The notes beneath the pieces were generated by a model. The model was not told where the DNA came from and made no database searches. It worked only from the letters and a program-made list of their open reading frames with translations. Positions 1 through 8,557 of a stretch of DNA of 64,000 bases are shown piece by piece. The stretch covers positions 1,785,324-1,849,323 of the forward strand of contig NZ_JAHCDI010000004.1 in assembly GCF_019697375.1 (NCBI RefSeq), written 5' to 3'. Position 1 is the first letter of the stretch. The number at the start of each line of letters is the position of its first letter. The stretch comes from Micromonospora tarapacensis. GTDB taxonomy: Bacteria; Actinomycetota; Actinomycetes; Mycobacteriales; Micromonosporaceae. The translations under genes were made by a program, and so were the position numbers.

Positions 1-1
1 C

Positions 2-541
2 GGGGTGGCGGTGCTGGCGGCCAACTACGTGGCGGCGCGGCTGCGCGGGCATTTCCCGGTGCTGTACGCGGGCAACAAGGGTCTGGTGGCCCACGAGTGC
101 GTCCTGGACCTGCGGCCGTTGACCAGGTCGACCGGGGTGAGTGTCGACGACGTGGCGAAGCGGTTGATCGACTACGGTTTCCACGCGCCGACGATGTCGT
201 TCCCGGTGGCGGGGACGCTGATGGTGGAGCCGACGGAGAGCGAGGACCTGGCCGAGCTGGACCGGTTCTGCGACGCGATGATCGCCATCCGGGCGGAGAT
301 CGACAAGGTCGGTTCCGGCCAGTGGCCGGCCGGCGACAATCCCCTGGCCAATGCGCCGCACACGGCGGCGATGATCGGCGGTGACGAGTGGCCGCATCCG
401 TATCCTCGGTCGGTCGGCGGCTGGCCGGCCGGGGTGGACCGGGCGGGGAAGTACTGGCCGCCGGTGCGTCGGGTCGACGGCGGGTACGGCGACCGGAACC
501 TGGTCTGCTCGTGCCCGTCGCCGCAGGCGTACGAGAGCTGA
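2..541 (+). CDS. gcvP: Glycine dehydrogenase (P-protein), C-terminal part
   Basis: This is the last ~180 residues of the pyridoxal-phosphate P-protein of the glycine cleavage system, which decarboxylates glycine and passes the aminomethyl group to the lipoyl H-protein. Conserved family stretches are visible: [25 protein letters not shown], and the C-terminal block [10 protein letters not shown] with [17 protein letters not shown]. The reading frame is open at the left edge, so the start and the PLP lysine lie outside the window. It ends in a normal stop. The assignment is secure. Confidence 0.95.
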   Translation, partial: GVAVLAANYVAARLRGHFPVLYAGNKGLVAHECVLDLRPLTRSTGVSVDDVAKRLIDYGFHAPTMSFPVAGTLMVEPTESEDLAELDRFCDAMIAIRAEIDKVGSGQWPAGDNPLANAPHTAAMIGGDEWPHPYPRSVGGWPAGVDRAGKYWPPVRRVDGGYGDRNLVCSCPSPQAYES

Positions 542-658
542 CCGGCGGATCCGGGGCGGTCAGCGCCGCCCCGGCACCGCGCCGACCTGGTCGTGGCGGT
601 CCCTGACGGGGGATTAGCCTGGGTCGGCGCGGGAAGGTTGTGACGAATCGTGATCGTG

Positions 659-892
659 TCAGGCGGCGAGTGCGTGTCGGGCGGGGCCGCGGTGCGGAGC
701 GACGCTGCTGCCGTCGGGGAGCAGCTCGCCGGTGTCCTCGAAGACGATGACGCCGTTGCAGAGCAGGCTCCAGCCCTGCTCACGGAAGCAGGCGATGACC
801 CTGGCGGCTTCCCGGTCGGTGGCGTCGGCGGAGGGGCAGGTGGGTTGGTGCTGGCACATCGGGTTCTCCGGACTGTGGGGGCACTGTGTCAT
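659..892 (-). CDS. DUF5999-type small protein
   Basis: A 77-residue protein that I recognise as the short actinomycete family DUF5999, with the core MCQHQPTCPSADA at the N-terminus and EQGWSLLCNGVIVFEDTGEL in the middle. Two cysteines and a histidine in MCQHQPTC could bind metal, but no function is known. An internal ATG at residue 12 (MCQHQ) fits the usual family length better than the first ATG. The gene is divergent from the small frame and chorismate enzyme to its right. Confidence 0.8.
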   Translation of the reverse strand: MTQCPHSPENPMCQHQPTCPSADATDREAARVIACFREQGWSLLCNGVIVFEDTGELLPDGSSVAPHRGPARHALAA

Positions 893-986
893 GGTTCACA
901 TGACCAGTGACGCACAGTACCAAGCGAAAGCACGCCGCATCGAGCAGATGTGCGCGTGGTGCGGGCGAAATCCGCTGAACGGATGA
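891..986 (+). CDS. Small CxxC peptide coupled to the pabB-like gene
   Basis: A 31-codon frame encoding a basic peptide that ends in MCAWCGRNPLNG, with a CAWC zinc-knuckle-like pair. Its TGA stop overlaps the ATG of the next gene (ATGA at 983-986), the usual sign of translational coupling. It may be a genuine small protein or the remnant of a longer zinc-ribbon protein. I cannot assign a function. Internal ATG at residue 4 is an alternative start. Confidence 0.35.
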   Translation: MVHMTSDAQYQAKARRIEQMCAWCGRNPLNG

Positions 987-2166
987 CCATGTATAGCCCA
1001 GACGTCGTGGAAACGCTCCCACGGATGGTTGCCGATCCGCCTGCCGTGCCCGCCCCGTGCCGGGGCCGCCTCGTCGAGCAGGCCCGCTGGCAGTGGCGCC
1101 CGGCCGACGGCGGTGACCCGGCCGCGCGTACCGAGGAGTTCCTCGCCGCCCACGGCCTGCACCTGGACGACCTGGCCCGCCCGACCCCCGACACGACCCC
1201 GACGGCGTCTGCGGCGCCGCGCTCTACGTCTCCGCCGCCGCCGGCGCCCTGCTGGCCGGCGGCGCACCCGGCCCGGCCAACCCGGCCGACCTGCCCGAGG
1301 TGGTGGCTGTCGTCTACGGCCACACCGACGCCCGCCCGACCCCGGTAGGCCCGCCACCCGACTGGTGGCGCGGCACCTGGACCGAGAGCTGGAATCCCCG
1401 CCAGCACGCCGACGCCGTCGACGCCGTCCGCACCGCCATCGGACACGGCGAGGTCTACCAGGTCAACCTGGTCGGTCACGCCGCCGCCGCGTACACCGGC
1501 GATCCGCTGCCGGCCCTGGCCCGACTCGGCCGGCTGCCCGGCGCCCGCTACGGCGGCGTGCTCACCGGCCCGGGCTGGGCCATCGGCTGCGCCAGCCCGG
1601 AGACCCTGATCGAGGTCCGCCACGGCACCCTGACCACCCGGCCGATCAAGGGCACCCGCCCGGCGACCGCCGCCGGCCGCGCCGACCTGCTCGCCTCGCC
1701 CAAGGAACGCGCCGAACACATCATGATCGTCGACCTGGAGCGCAACGACCTGGCCCGCGTCGCCCGCACCGGCAGCGTCCGCGTCGACGACCTGTTCGCC
1801 GTCCGCCGCTGGTGCGACCTGTGGCAGGCCGAGTCGACGGTACGCGCCGACATCGCCGACGGGCTCGGCCTGGCCGACCTGCTGCGCGCCGTCTGCCCCG
1901 GCGGTTCGGTCACCGGCGCGCCGAAGCTGGCCGCCCTGGACCACATCGCCGCCCTGGAACCCGTCGGCCGCGGCGCCAGCATGGGCGGCCTCGGCTGGGT
2001 CGGCCCGGGCCACGTCGACCTGGGACTGACCATCCGCACCGCCGCCGTCGACGGTGCGGCCGTGCACGTCTGGGCCGGCGGCGGCATCACCTGGGACAGC
2101 GACCCCGACGCCGAGGTCGCCGAAGCCGCCGCGAAGAGCACCCCGGTCCGCGCCACCCTCAGCTGA
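983..2166 (+). CDS. pabB: Aminodeoxychorismate synthase component I (PabB-like), one-base frame break
   Basis: A chorismate-utilising enzyme of the PabB/TrpE family. PabB turns chorismate and ammonia or glutamine into aminodeoxychorismate for folate. Signature motifs are HGEVYQVNLV, PIKGTRPA, DLERNDLARV and GGSVTGAPK. The lysine in PIKGT is typical of PabB, whereas TrpE proteins have PIAGT. The first ~72 codons are in a different frame from the rest. Adding one C to the four-C run at 1197-1200 restores a continuous protein of about 394 residues reading PTPDTTPDGVCGAALYVS, so the break is probably a sequence error. The ATG at 983 overlaps the stop of the upstream small frame. Confidence 0.8.
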
Positions 2167-2213
2167 CCACCCGGACACCGTACGACGTACGACTCCCGGC
2201 TAGGGTGCAGACG

Positions 2214-3004
2214 GTGAACACCGAGTACAGCGGCACCGGCGACCCGGCACGCAGCCTCGCCCTGCTGTGGCGCACCCGGGACCGCACCAGCCGCAAGGGA
2301 CACCCCGACCTGTCCGTCGACCGGATCGTGCGCGCCGCCATCGACATCGCCGACACCGAAGGGCTGGCCGCCCTGTCCATGCGCCGCGTCGCCCACACCC
2401 TCGACGTCGGCACCATGTCGCTGTACACCCACGTACCCGGCAAGGGCGAACTGCTCGACGTCATGCTCGACACCGTCCACGGCGAACTCACCCACCCCGA
2501 CCGCGACGCCGACGGCTGGCGGACCCGCCTGGAACACATCGCCCGCGCCCGGTGGCAGCTCTACCTGCGCCACCCGTGGCTGCTCCAGGTTGCCACCACC
2601 CGACCCGCGCTCGGCCCACACGTCATCGCCACCTACGAACGCGAACTGCACGCCGTCGACGGCATCGGCCTGACCGACCTGGAAATGGACGCCGTGCTCA
2701 CCCTCGTCACCGGGTACGTCCACGGCGCCGTCCGCACCGCCGTGGAGGCCGCCCAGGCCGCCGGCCGCACCGGCCTGACCGAACAGCAATGGTGGCAGGC
2801 CCACGCCCCGTACCTGGAGCAGGCCCTCGACCCGCGCCGCTTCCCCTCGCCGCCCGGGTCGGCACCGCCGCCGGCCAGCAGCACCAGGGCGCCGCCGACC
2901 CCACCCACGCCTTCGAGTTCGGCCTGACCCGCATCCTCGACGGCATCGCCGTCCTCGTCGACGCCCGCCCGGGCACCCCCACACCGGGCACCGCCAACCG
3001 ATAG
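2214..3004 (+). CDS. TetR-family regulator, one-base frame break
   Basis: An N-terminal TetR helix-turn-helix lies around residues 28-75 (LSVDRIVRAAIDIADTEG, then MRRVAHTLDVGTMSLYTHV), followed by an all-helical ligand domain with WRTRLEHIARARWQLYLRHP. It starts at GTG 2214. The C-terminal ~50 residues (AARVGTAAGQQHQGAADPTH and FEFGLTRILDGIAVLVDAR) lie in another frame. Adding one C to the run at 2843-2846 joins the two halves. The downstream neighbour is def, 10 bp away. No operator was recognised, and the ligand and target are unknown. Confidence 0.8.
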
Positions 3005-3014
3005 CCTTGCCCGC

Positions 3015-3521
3015 ATGACGATGCGGGACATCCGAATCATCGGCGACCCGGTGCTGCGCACCCCCAGCGAGCCGATCACCAGCTTCGACGCCGAACTGCG
3101 CACCCTGGTCACCGACCTGATGGACACCCTGCTCGGCGCGCCCGGCCGCGCTGGCGTCGCCGCCCCGCAGATCGGCGTCAACGCCCAGGTCTTCGTCTAC
3201 GACGCCGACGGACACCGCGGCCACATGGTCAACCCGACCCTGGACGTCTCCGAAGAACTCCAGGACGACGACGAAGGCTGCCTGTCCATCCCCGGCCTGT
3301 ACTTCCCGACCCCCCGCGCCCTGCACGCCACCGCCCGCGGCTTCGACCAGCACGGCGAACCGCTGACCATCGCCGGCACCGGTTTCCTCGCCCGCGCCCT
3401 GCAACACGAGACCGACCACCTCGCCGGGCGTCTCTACGTGGACATCCTGCGCGGCGAGACCCGCCGCCACGCCCTACGGGAGATCCGCGCCGGCCGTTTC
3501 GACTCATCCCACCGCGGCTGA
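3015..3521 (+). CDS. def: Peptide deformylase
   Basis: A 168-residue metal hydrolase that removes the formyl group from the initiator methionine of new proteins. All three catalytic motifs are present: GVAAPQIG (residues 47-54), EGCLS with metal ligand Cys89, and HETDH (131-135) with two histidine ligands and the catalytic glutamate. The ATG at 3015 is 10 bp after the TetR stop; a second in-frame ATG two codons later is possible. The 3' end overlaps by 18 bp the 3' end of the convergent acetyltransferase gene. Confidence 0.95.
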   Translation: MTMRDIRIIGDPVLRTPSEPITSFDAELRTLVTDLMDTLLGAPGRAGVAAPQIGVNAQVFVYDADGHRGHMVNPTLDVSEELQDDDEGCLSIPGLYFPTPRALHATARGFDQHGEPLTIAGTGFLARALQHETDHLAGRLYVDILRGETRRHALREIRAGRFDSSHRG

Positions 3522-4076
3522 CCCGGCCCACCACCGTTGCCGGGTGATCTCGTACTCCACCTCACCGTCCTGCGAACCCGGCAGCGGATCCGGCCACGGC
3601 TGGTGGAACGTACGCACGTAGCGCATCCCGACCGCCGCCATCGTCGCCCGCGACGCGACGTTGACCGCCATCGTCTCGGCGAAGATCCGCCGCAGACCGA
3701 GGTCGGTGAAGCCGTGCCGGATCAACTCCCGAGCCCCCTCACTGGCCAGCCCTCGCCGCCAGTGCCGGCGCAGCAGCCGGTAACCCAGCTCCGCCTGCCC
3801 CGCCACCGGCCCCTGGTCCGGCCGCGACGGCGGCTCCAGGATCCACCAGCCGACGAAACCACCATCGACGAACCCGGCCCAGAACCCCAAGCCCGGCACC
3901 CGCCGCGCCGCCGCCAACCGCTGCCGGTGTGCCCGCACCACCTCGACCCGGGAACGGACCGGCCCGAGATAGCGCATCACCTCCGGATCGGCGTCCAACT
4001 CGACCTCGTGGTCCAGATGCTCATCGGCCAACGGCACGAGCACGATCCGCGAACTTCGCAACGTCACCTGCGACAC
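3504..4076 (-). CDS. GNAT acetyltransferase, RimJ/RimL-like
   Basis: A GCN5-related N-acetyltransferase of the RimJ/RimL subfamily. It begins with the typical LRSSRIVLVPLADEHLD strand-helix, has the acetyl-CoA binding segment in GYRLLRRHWRRGLASEGA, then LGLRRIFAETMAVNVASR and a C-terminal VGMRYVRTF. I chose the GTG at 4076 because the residues from an upstream ATG at 4127 (Gly/Trp-rich) are not family-like. Its substrate (protein N-terminus, aminoglycoside or small amine) cannot be read from sequence. It converges on def with an 18-bp overlap. Confidence 0.8.
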   Translation of the reverse strand: MSQVTLRSSRIVLVPLADEHLDHEVELDADPEVMRYLGPVRSRVEVVRAHRQRLAAARRVPGLGFWAGFVDGGFVGWWILEPPSRPDQGPVAGQAELGYRLLRRHWRRGLASEGARELIRHGFTDLGLRRIFAETMAVNVASRATMAAVGMRYVRTFHQPWPDPLPGSQDGEVEYEITRQRWWAGSAAVG

Positions 4077-4146
4077 GGGCGCATTCTGCCCGGCGCCCCA
4101 CCGCCACCGCCACCCGCCGATGATCACACGCGCGGCGACGCGCCGC

Positions 4147-4926
4147 TCACCCGGCCACCCACTGGTCGTAGCCCAGCTTCGCCACCAACGCCAGCACCAC
4201 CACCAGCAGCACCGCCCGCACGAAACCCGACCCGCGACGCAACGCCATCCGCGCCCCCACCGTCGCCCCGACGATGTTGCACACCGCCATCGCCGCGCCC
4301 AGCAGCCACCACACGTTCCCGGTCACCGCGAACACCGCCAGCGCACCGGCGTTCGTGCCGGCGTTGACCACCTTCGCCATCGCCGAACCATGCACGAAGT
4401 CCGCACCCACCAGCGCGGTGAACGCCACCACCAGGAACGTGCCGGTGCCCGGCCCGATCAACCCGTCATAGCTCGCGATGCCCACCCCGGCCACCAGCAC
4501 CGCCACCACCATCCGGCCCCGCGTGCGCCGCCGCGGCACCGCCAGCACCCCCAGCCGGGGACGCAGCACCACGAACAACGCCACCGACACCAGCACCACC
4601 AGCACCACCGGCCGGTACGCCGACGGCGGCACCGCCCCGGCCAACGCCGCGCCCAGCCCGGCGCAGACCACCGCCAACGCCGCCGCCGGCCCCGCCACCA
4701 CCCAGTCGATCTTCGTACGGCGGGCATACGTCACCGCCGCCGTCGACGTACCCGCGATCGCCGCCAACTTGTTCGTGCCCAACGCCATGGCCGGCGGCAT
4801 CCCCGGCACGGCCACCAGCAGCGCCGGCAACAACAGCAGACCCCCACCGCCCACCACGGCATCCACCCAACCCGCCAGGGCCGCAGCGGTCAGCAGCGTC
4901 GCGATGGTCAGCGGATCCAACTCCAC
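4147..4926 (-). CDS. TSUP-family permease (TauE/SafE)
   Basis: A 259-residue integral membrane protein with about eight hydrophobic segments, arranged as two repeats. Family hallmarks are GWVDAVVGGGGLLLLPALL near the N-terminus, the AMALGTNKLAAIAGT loop, and the second-repeat GPGTGTFLVV and AKVVNAGTNAGALA. Members export or import sulfite, organosulfonates or related anions; the substrate here is not determinable. It starts at ATG 4926. The gene stands alone between the acetyltransferase and a short gap of about 180 bp. Confidence 0.85.
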   Translation of the reverse strand: MELDPLTIATLLTAAALAGWVDAVVGGGGLLLLPALLVAVPGMPPAMALGTNKLAAIAGTSTAAVTYARRTKIDWVVAGPAAALAVVCAGLGAALAGAVPPSAYRPVVLVVLVSVALFVVLRPRLGVLAVPRRRTRGRMVVAVLVAGVGIASYDGLIGPGTGTFLVVAFTALVGADFVHGSAMAKVVNAGTNAGALAVFAVTGNVWWLLGAAMAVCNIVGATVGARMALRRGSGFVRAVLLVVVLALVAKLGYDQWVAG

Positions 4927-4980
4927 GAGCCGCCATTCTTCCCATCCGGGGCAACCCGACGCCGCCGGCTGTGGCCAGCC

Positions 4981-5067
4981 TCACCGGCCGCGCCGACGCC
5001 GCAGCCAGATCCCCGCCGCGCCGACCGCCACGAACACCAGCATCGAACAGAGCAACAACCGCACCAT
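4981..5067 (-). CDS. Possible 28-residue single-span membrane peptide
   Basis: A short frame encoding MVRLLLCSMLVFVAV, AGIW and a basic tail RRRRGR. That is one hydrophobic span followed by a positively charged end, plausible for a small membrane peptide. No clear ribosome binding site precedes it, and such frames arise by chance in GC-rich DNA. It fills the gap between the TSUP permease and the divergent phosphatase-family gene. Confidence 0.22.
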   Translation of the reverse strand: MVRLLLCSMLVFVAVGAAGIWLRRRRGR

Positions 5068-5103
5068 CGGGCAACTGTGCCACGGCGTCGTTAAGGTGAC
5101 ACG

Positions 5104-5883
5104 GTGCGCCTGGCCACGTTCAACATGTTGCACGGCCGGTCCCTCACCGACGGCCTGGTCGACCCGGCCCGACTGGCCACCGCCGTCGCCGCTCTCGACG
5201 CCGACGTCCTCGCCCTGCAGGAGGTCGACCGCGACCAGTCTCGCAGCGGCAACCTCGACCTCACCGCCATCGCCGCCCAGGCCCTCGGCACTGCCGAGCA
5301 CCGGTTCGCCGCCGCCGTGGTCGGCACCCCCGGCGAGGCGTTCCGCCCACTGACCCACGACGACGACGGTCACGGCGAGCCCTGCTACGGCGTCGGCCTG
5401 GTCACCCGCCACCCGGTCACCACCTGGCGGGTGACGCGGCTACGCCCCGCCCCGGTACGCTCCCCGGTCTACGTGCCCGGCCCCGGCGGCGGGCTGATCC
5501 TGCTGCGCGACGAACCCCGGGTGGTGCTCGCCGCCGTGCTGGACACCCCACACGGCCCGACCACCGTCGCCGCCACCCACCTGTCCTTCGTGCCCGGCTG
5601 GAACGCCCGCCAACTGCGCCAGATCGTCCGCGCCCTACGCACCCTGCCCGCACCGCGGATCCTGCTCGGCGACCTGAACCTGCCCGCCTGGGCGGCCCGC
5701 GCCGCCTCCGGCTGGCACCTGCTGGGCCGCCGCCCCACCTACCCGGCCGGGCAACCACGCGTCCAACTCGACCACGCCCTCGCCGACCGGCAGGGCTTCG
5801 ACCGGCTGCCCCCGGTCACCGCCGTACGCACCCCCCTGTCGACCATCTCCGACCACCGGCCCCTGCTGGTCGACCTCGGCTGA
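5104..5883 (+). CDS. Endonuclease/exonuclease/phosphatase family protein
   Basis: A 259-residue member of the DNase I-like metallohydrolase superfamily. Expected active-site motifs are in order: TFNMLHG near the N-terminus, LALQEVD with the metal-binding glutamate, the GDLNLPAW motif, and the C-terminal SDHRPLLVDL. The GTG at 5104 starts directly at the first beta strand. There is no signal peptide, so it is probably cytoplasmic. The substrate (nucleic acid, phosphoinositide-like lipid or other phosphodiester) is unknown. The folD gene converges on it 30 bp downstream. Confidence 0.85.
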   Translation: MRLATFNMLHGRSLTDGLVDPARLATAVAALDADVLALQEVDRDQSRSGNLDLTAIAAQALGTAEHRFAAAVVGTPGEAFRPLTHDDDGHGEPCYGVGLVTRHPVTTWRVTRLRPAPVRSPVYVPGPGGGLILLRDEPRVVLAAVLDTPHGPTTVAATHLSFVPGWNARQLRQIVRALRTLPAPRILLGDLNLPAWAARAASGWHLLGRRPTYPAGQPRVQLDHALADRQGFDRLPPVTAVRTPLSTISDHRPLLVDLG

Positions 5884-5912
5884 GGCCGGCCAGACCGAAA
5901 CTCCCCGCCGCC

Positions 5913-6800
5913 CTACGACCGGTCCGCCAGACCGGCCGCTGACCGCGCCGCCCGCAACGCGTTGCGGAACAACATCGCCACCGTCACCGGACCCACCCCA
6001 CCGACCCGCGGCGTGATCGCCCCCGCCACCCGGTCACACGACGGATCCACGTCCGGCAACAACCGCCGCCCCGCATACCGCACCCCACCACCGACCACCA
6101 CCGCGCCCGGCCGCACGTGCTCCGGCCGCACGATCCCCGGCACCCCGGCCGCCGCCACCAGGATCTGCGCCCGCCGGGCGTACCGCGGCCAGTCCGCCAC
6201 CCCGGTGTGCACCACCGTCACCGCGGCGTCCGCCGTCGGCCGCTTCTGCGCCAGCAACATCGCCAACGGCCGGCCCAACGTCGCACCCCGCCCCAGCACC
6301 ACCACCTCACGGCCCGCCACCGACACCCCGTGGTACGCCAACAACGCCTCGATCGCCGCCGGCGTACACGGCAACGGACCCGGCAACCCCAACGCCAGCC
6401 GCCCCATGTTCACCGGATGCATCCCGTCGACGTCAGAATCCGGATCCAGGGCCTGCAACGCCCGGTCGTAGTCCAGACCCTCGGGTACCGGATGCTGCAA
6501 CAGCACACCGTGCACACCCGGATCCCTGTTGAAATCGGCCAGCACCGCACGCAGATCGGCCTGCGACGCCGAGCCCGGCAACCGCACGTGCGGCGAGGCG
6601 AAACCCAACTCCGCCGCCTGCCGCTGCTTGATCCCGATGTAGCCGGCACTGGCCGCGTCGTCACCCACCAGCACCGTCGCCAGCGCTGGCGTCACCCCCG
6701 CCGCCCGCAGCCCCGCCACACCCTCGGCCACCTCGGCCAGAATCGCCTCCGCCACCGGCCCACCCGGTAGCAACCGCGCCCTGCTCGTCACCGTCGACAT
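5913..6800 (-). CDS. folD: Methylenetetrahydrofolate dehydrogenase/cyclohydrolase
   Basis: A bifunctional NADP-dependent 5,10-methylenetetrahydrofolate dehydrogenase and methenyl-THF cyclohydrolase of 295 residues, the normal length. Visible are the substrate site Y54-x3-K58 (SAGYIGIKQ), GVLLQHPVPEGLD, the DSDVDGMHPVN segment, LPCTPAAI, the nucleotide-binding VVVLGRGATLGRPLA and the C-terminal RVGGVGPVTVAMLF. The catalytic lysine is present. It starts at ATG 6800. About 220 bp without a recognisable feature separate its 5' end from the stop of the upstream recombinase gene on the same strand. Confidence 0.95.
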   Translation of the reverse strand: MSTVTSRARLLPGGPVAEAILAEVAEGVAGLRAAGVTPALATVLVGDDAASAGYIGIKQRQAAELGFASPHVRLPGSASQADLRAVLADFNRDPGVHGVLLQHPVPEGLDYDRALQALDPDSDVDGMHPVNMGRLALGLPGPLPCTPAAIEALLAYHGVSVAGREVVVLGRGATLGRPLAMLLAQKRPTADAAVTVVHTGVADWPRYARRAQILVAAAGVPGIVRPEHVRPGAVVVGGGVRYAGRRLLPDVDPSCDRVAGAITPRVGGVGPVTVAMLFRNALRAARSAAGLADRS

Positions 6801-7020
6801 GGTCCACCCCGCCCGCGGAGGCCCAGGCGGACGACCTCCACGACGAGAGCTCCCCGATGGTCCAACCCATCCCCGGTGCCGCCAGTCGCGTCACCGCCGG
6901 TCTGCGTGCCCGCAGCGCGGGCGGGCAAGGATCGGCCAGGAATCAGGCGAAGACCACCGGCGGCTTCTCCGAGGAAGCAACGTGCCGCGCCCACCACCCT
7001 CCGCCGGCGATCCTCACCGC

Positions 7021-8022
7021 TCAACCGGCCTGAGGCCCCACCAGCCCCACCAACGCCCGGTTCGTGCGATTCGCCCGCGCCGCCTCCCGCTGCTGACCCG
7101 CGGTCACCTCGATGTACGTCTGCGACGACGCCAACGACGCGTGCCCCAACAACCGCATGATCTCCGACGCGCCCGCCCCGTCCTCCGCCAACCGCGTCGC
7201 GAACGTGTGCCGCAACGCGTGCAACCGCGCCCCACGCGGTACCCGGTCACCGATGCCGGCTCGCCGGAAACAGGACTCCACCAGATACTGCAACCCACCC
7301 CGACGCAGCGGCTCACCCCGCCGATCCACAAGCAGCGACGAATCCGGCCGCACCGCACGCGAACCGAACCGGCGCGCCCGACTGTCCAGATAGCCCACCA
7401 GCACCGCATCCAGGCCCGGCTCCACCGGCACCATCCGAGGACGCCCACCCTTGCCGGACACCTCCAGACGACGCTCGCCGGGCCGCCCGCCGAGCGAACC
7501 GACCCGCAGCGCCAGCAACTCCGACAACCGCAACCCCGCACACAGCGCCACCGCCAGCACCGCCACGTCCCGCTCCGGCCACGGGTCACGCTGCCGACCC
7601 TCGGCCCGCGCGGCCGAGGCGAGCAGGTGCTCCGGAGTGTCCTCGCCGCGCAGCGGCTTGGGTTGGGGGAGCGGAGCCCGAGGACGCCCCACCGCCGGCA
7701 TCGGATTTCCCGGCACCACCTGCTCGGCTACCAGGAAGGAGAAGAAGCCGTTCCAGGTCGACCAGGCCCGCCCGACCGAGGTGGCGGCCCGGGCGGCGGC
7801 GAACCGGGCGAACGCGGCCCGGATGAGCCTGGGGGAGAGGGCCGCGACACCTAGGTGATCAAGGGGGAGGGGAGGGCTGGCGAGCTCTGCCGCGAGCGCG
7901 GCGACGCTCGCCAGGTCCCGCCGGTACGCATCCTGGGTGTGGGGGGAGGGCTTGCGGGTGGCCCGGGTGGTCAGGAACTCCTCGATCAGCGTGACAACCA
8001 ACTTATCCGTTTTGTCATGCAT
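7021..8022 (-). CDS. Xer-like tyrosine recombinase
   Basis: A 333-residue tyrosine recombinase with an N-terminal SAM-like core-binding domain (SPHTQDAYRRDLASV, residues 26-40) and a C-terminal catalytic domain. All active-site residues are present: R165 (GLRLSELL), K191 (SGKGGRPR), H268 and R271 (LHALRHTFAT), H294 (LLGHASL) and the nucleophile Y303. Length and motif spacing resemble XerC/XerD more than phage integrases. Its ATG (8022-8020) lies inside a perfect 28-bp dif-like palindrome, so the recombinase probably binds its own translation start. No partner recombinase, excisionase or relaxase lies next to it. Whether it resolves chromosomes, belongs to a mobile element or is domesticated is open. 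Confidence 0.9.
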   Translation of the reverse strand: MHDKTDKLVVTLIEEFLTTRATRKPSPHTQDAYRRDLASVAALAAELASPPLPLDHLGVAALSPRLIRAAFARFAAARAATSVGRAWSTWNGFFSFLVAEQVVPGNPMPAVGRPRAPLPQPKPLRGEDTPEHLLASAARAEGRQRDPWPERDVAVLAVALCAGLRLSELLALRVGSLGGRPGERRLEVSGKGGRPRMVPVEPGLDAVLVGYLDSRARRFGSRAVRPDSSLLVDRRGEPLRRGGLQYLVESCFRRAGIGDRVPRGARLHALRHTFATRLAEDGAGASEIMRLLGHASLASSQTYIEVTAGQQREAARANRTNRALVGLVGPQAG

Positions 8023-8041
8023 AATGAGTATTATGCATGAC
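8014..8041. other. dif-like recombination site A (perfect palindrome)
   Basis: Left arm GTCATGCATAA, 6-bp centre TGAGTA and right arm TTATGCATGAC make exactly the 11-6-11 layout of Xer sites. The arms are perfect inverted repeats of each other. By eye, 17 of 28 positions match the E. coli dif sequence, including the core CATAATG and TATTATG. The site is AT-rich in a region of about 70% GC and covers the start codon of the recombinase gene. It could serve as recombination site, operator, or both. Confidence 0.65.
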
Positions 8042-8372
8042 TTTCGTGTTCCCGGCTATCGGGAGCCCCGGTCGATGTTGAAAGGGGGAGCCGCAAGCGG
8101 CAGGAACAACGCTTTCTGGGGTTCAGGCGCGGCGGAGCCGCCGGGCACCAACGTCGGGCGTCGGCGAAGTCATCACCACCACCTCCGGGCAGCGGTGCGC
8201 ACGCTGCTACGGCAGGGCGACCCCGCCGTAGCAGCGAGAACCTCTCTCGACGTACGGCGCACTCCGGACCGCCAACTTTACATAATGTAGATTATCGAAT
8301 CGGGACTCGTCGGGGATTACCGCACGCCTCACTCGACCGGCTGGGCCGGAGCGTTGAGCACCGGCGGATGGC
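8042..8372. other. Intergenic stretch between recombinase and small gene
   Basis: About 330 bp with no convincing gene. It holds dif-like site B at 8275-8302. A plus-strand frame starting inside the palindrome at 8034 has unlike composition and no ribosome binding site. Otherwise I see nothing here. Confidence 0.5.
8275..8302 (-). other. dif-like recombination site B
   Basis: Read on the minus strand, the arms are CGATTCGATAA and TTATGTAAAGT around the centre TCTACA, again 11-6-11. The stretch CGATAATCTACATTATGT closely resembles the actinobacterial chromosomal dif as I remember it (CGATAAT, two or three variable bases, ACATTATGTCAAGT). That comparison is from memory and needs checking. It is asymmetric, as true XerC/XerD sites are. 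It lies 233 bp from site A and outside any clear gene. Confidence 0.55.
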
Positions 8373-8549
8373 TCAGCGTGAATGAGAAGTGGCATCCCGA
8401 CCGGCCTGCTCGTCCGCCATGTGGCGGGCGTACCAGTCCGGCCAGTCCGGGTCGGGATGCCCGAGTTCCTCCTCGAAGCGGCCGTGCGCGGACGCCGCCC
8501 GACGCAGCGCGGCCGCCAGGTCCTCCACCGAGTCGTAGCTGGTCTGCAT
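8373..8549 (-). CDS. Small acidic actinomycete protein (58 residues)
   Basis: A 58-residue protein beginning MQTSYDSVEDLAAALRR, then AHGRFEEELG, and a conserved-looking core HPDPDWPDWYARHMADEQAG. Similar short proteins with DPDWPDWYA occur in many actinomycetes, but I know no function for them. A strong ribosome binding site, AAGGAG, lies 8 bp before the ATG. That site is the end of a 25-bp tandem duplication (8558-8607), so the leader of this gene has been duplicated. Confidence 0.75.
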   Translation of the reverse strand: MQTSYDSVEDLAAALRRAASAHGRFEEELGHPDPDWPDWYARHMADEQAGRDATSHSR

Positions 8550-8557
8550 CTGACTGC

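Noticed and set aside
1183..1200. Programmed ribosomal frameshifting in pabB and the other broken genes
   Set aside because: No slippery heptamers or downstream pseudoknots were seen, and the same one-base C/G-run deletion recurs in unrelated genes, which points to sequence error.
7021..8022. The 7-kb recombinase as an ordinary prophage integrase
   Set aside because: There is no attachment tRNA, excisionase or phage gene nearby, and its length and adjacent 11-6-11 sites fit Xer-type enzymes better.
8014..8041. The palindrome as a simple transcription terminator
   Set aside because: It is AT-rich, has no GC stem or U-tract, and covers a start codon rather than lying after a gene.
8034..8290. 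A plus-strand frame starting MHDFRV inside the dif-like palindrome
   Set aside because: Its first codons mirror the recombinase start only because the DNA is palindromic. It has no ribosome binding site and ends within site B.
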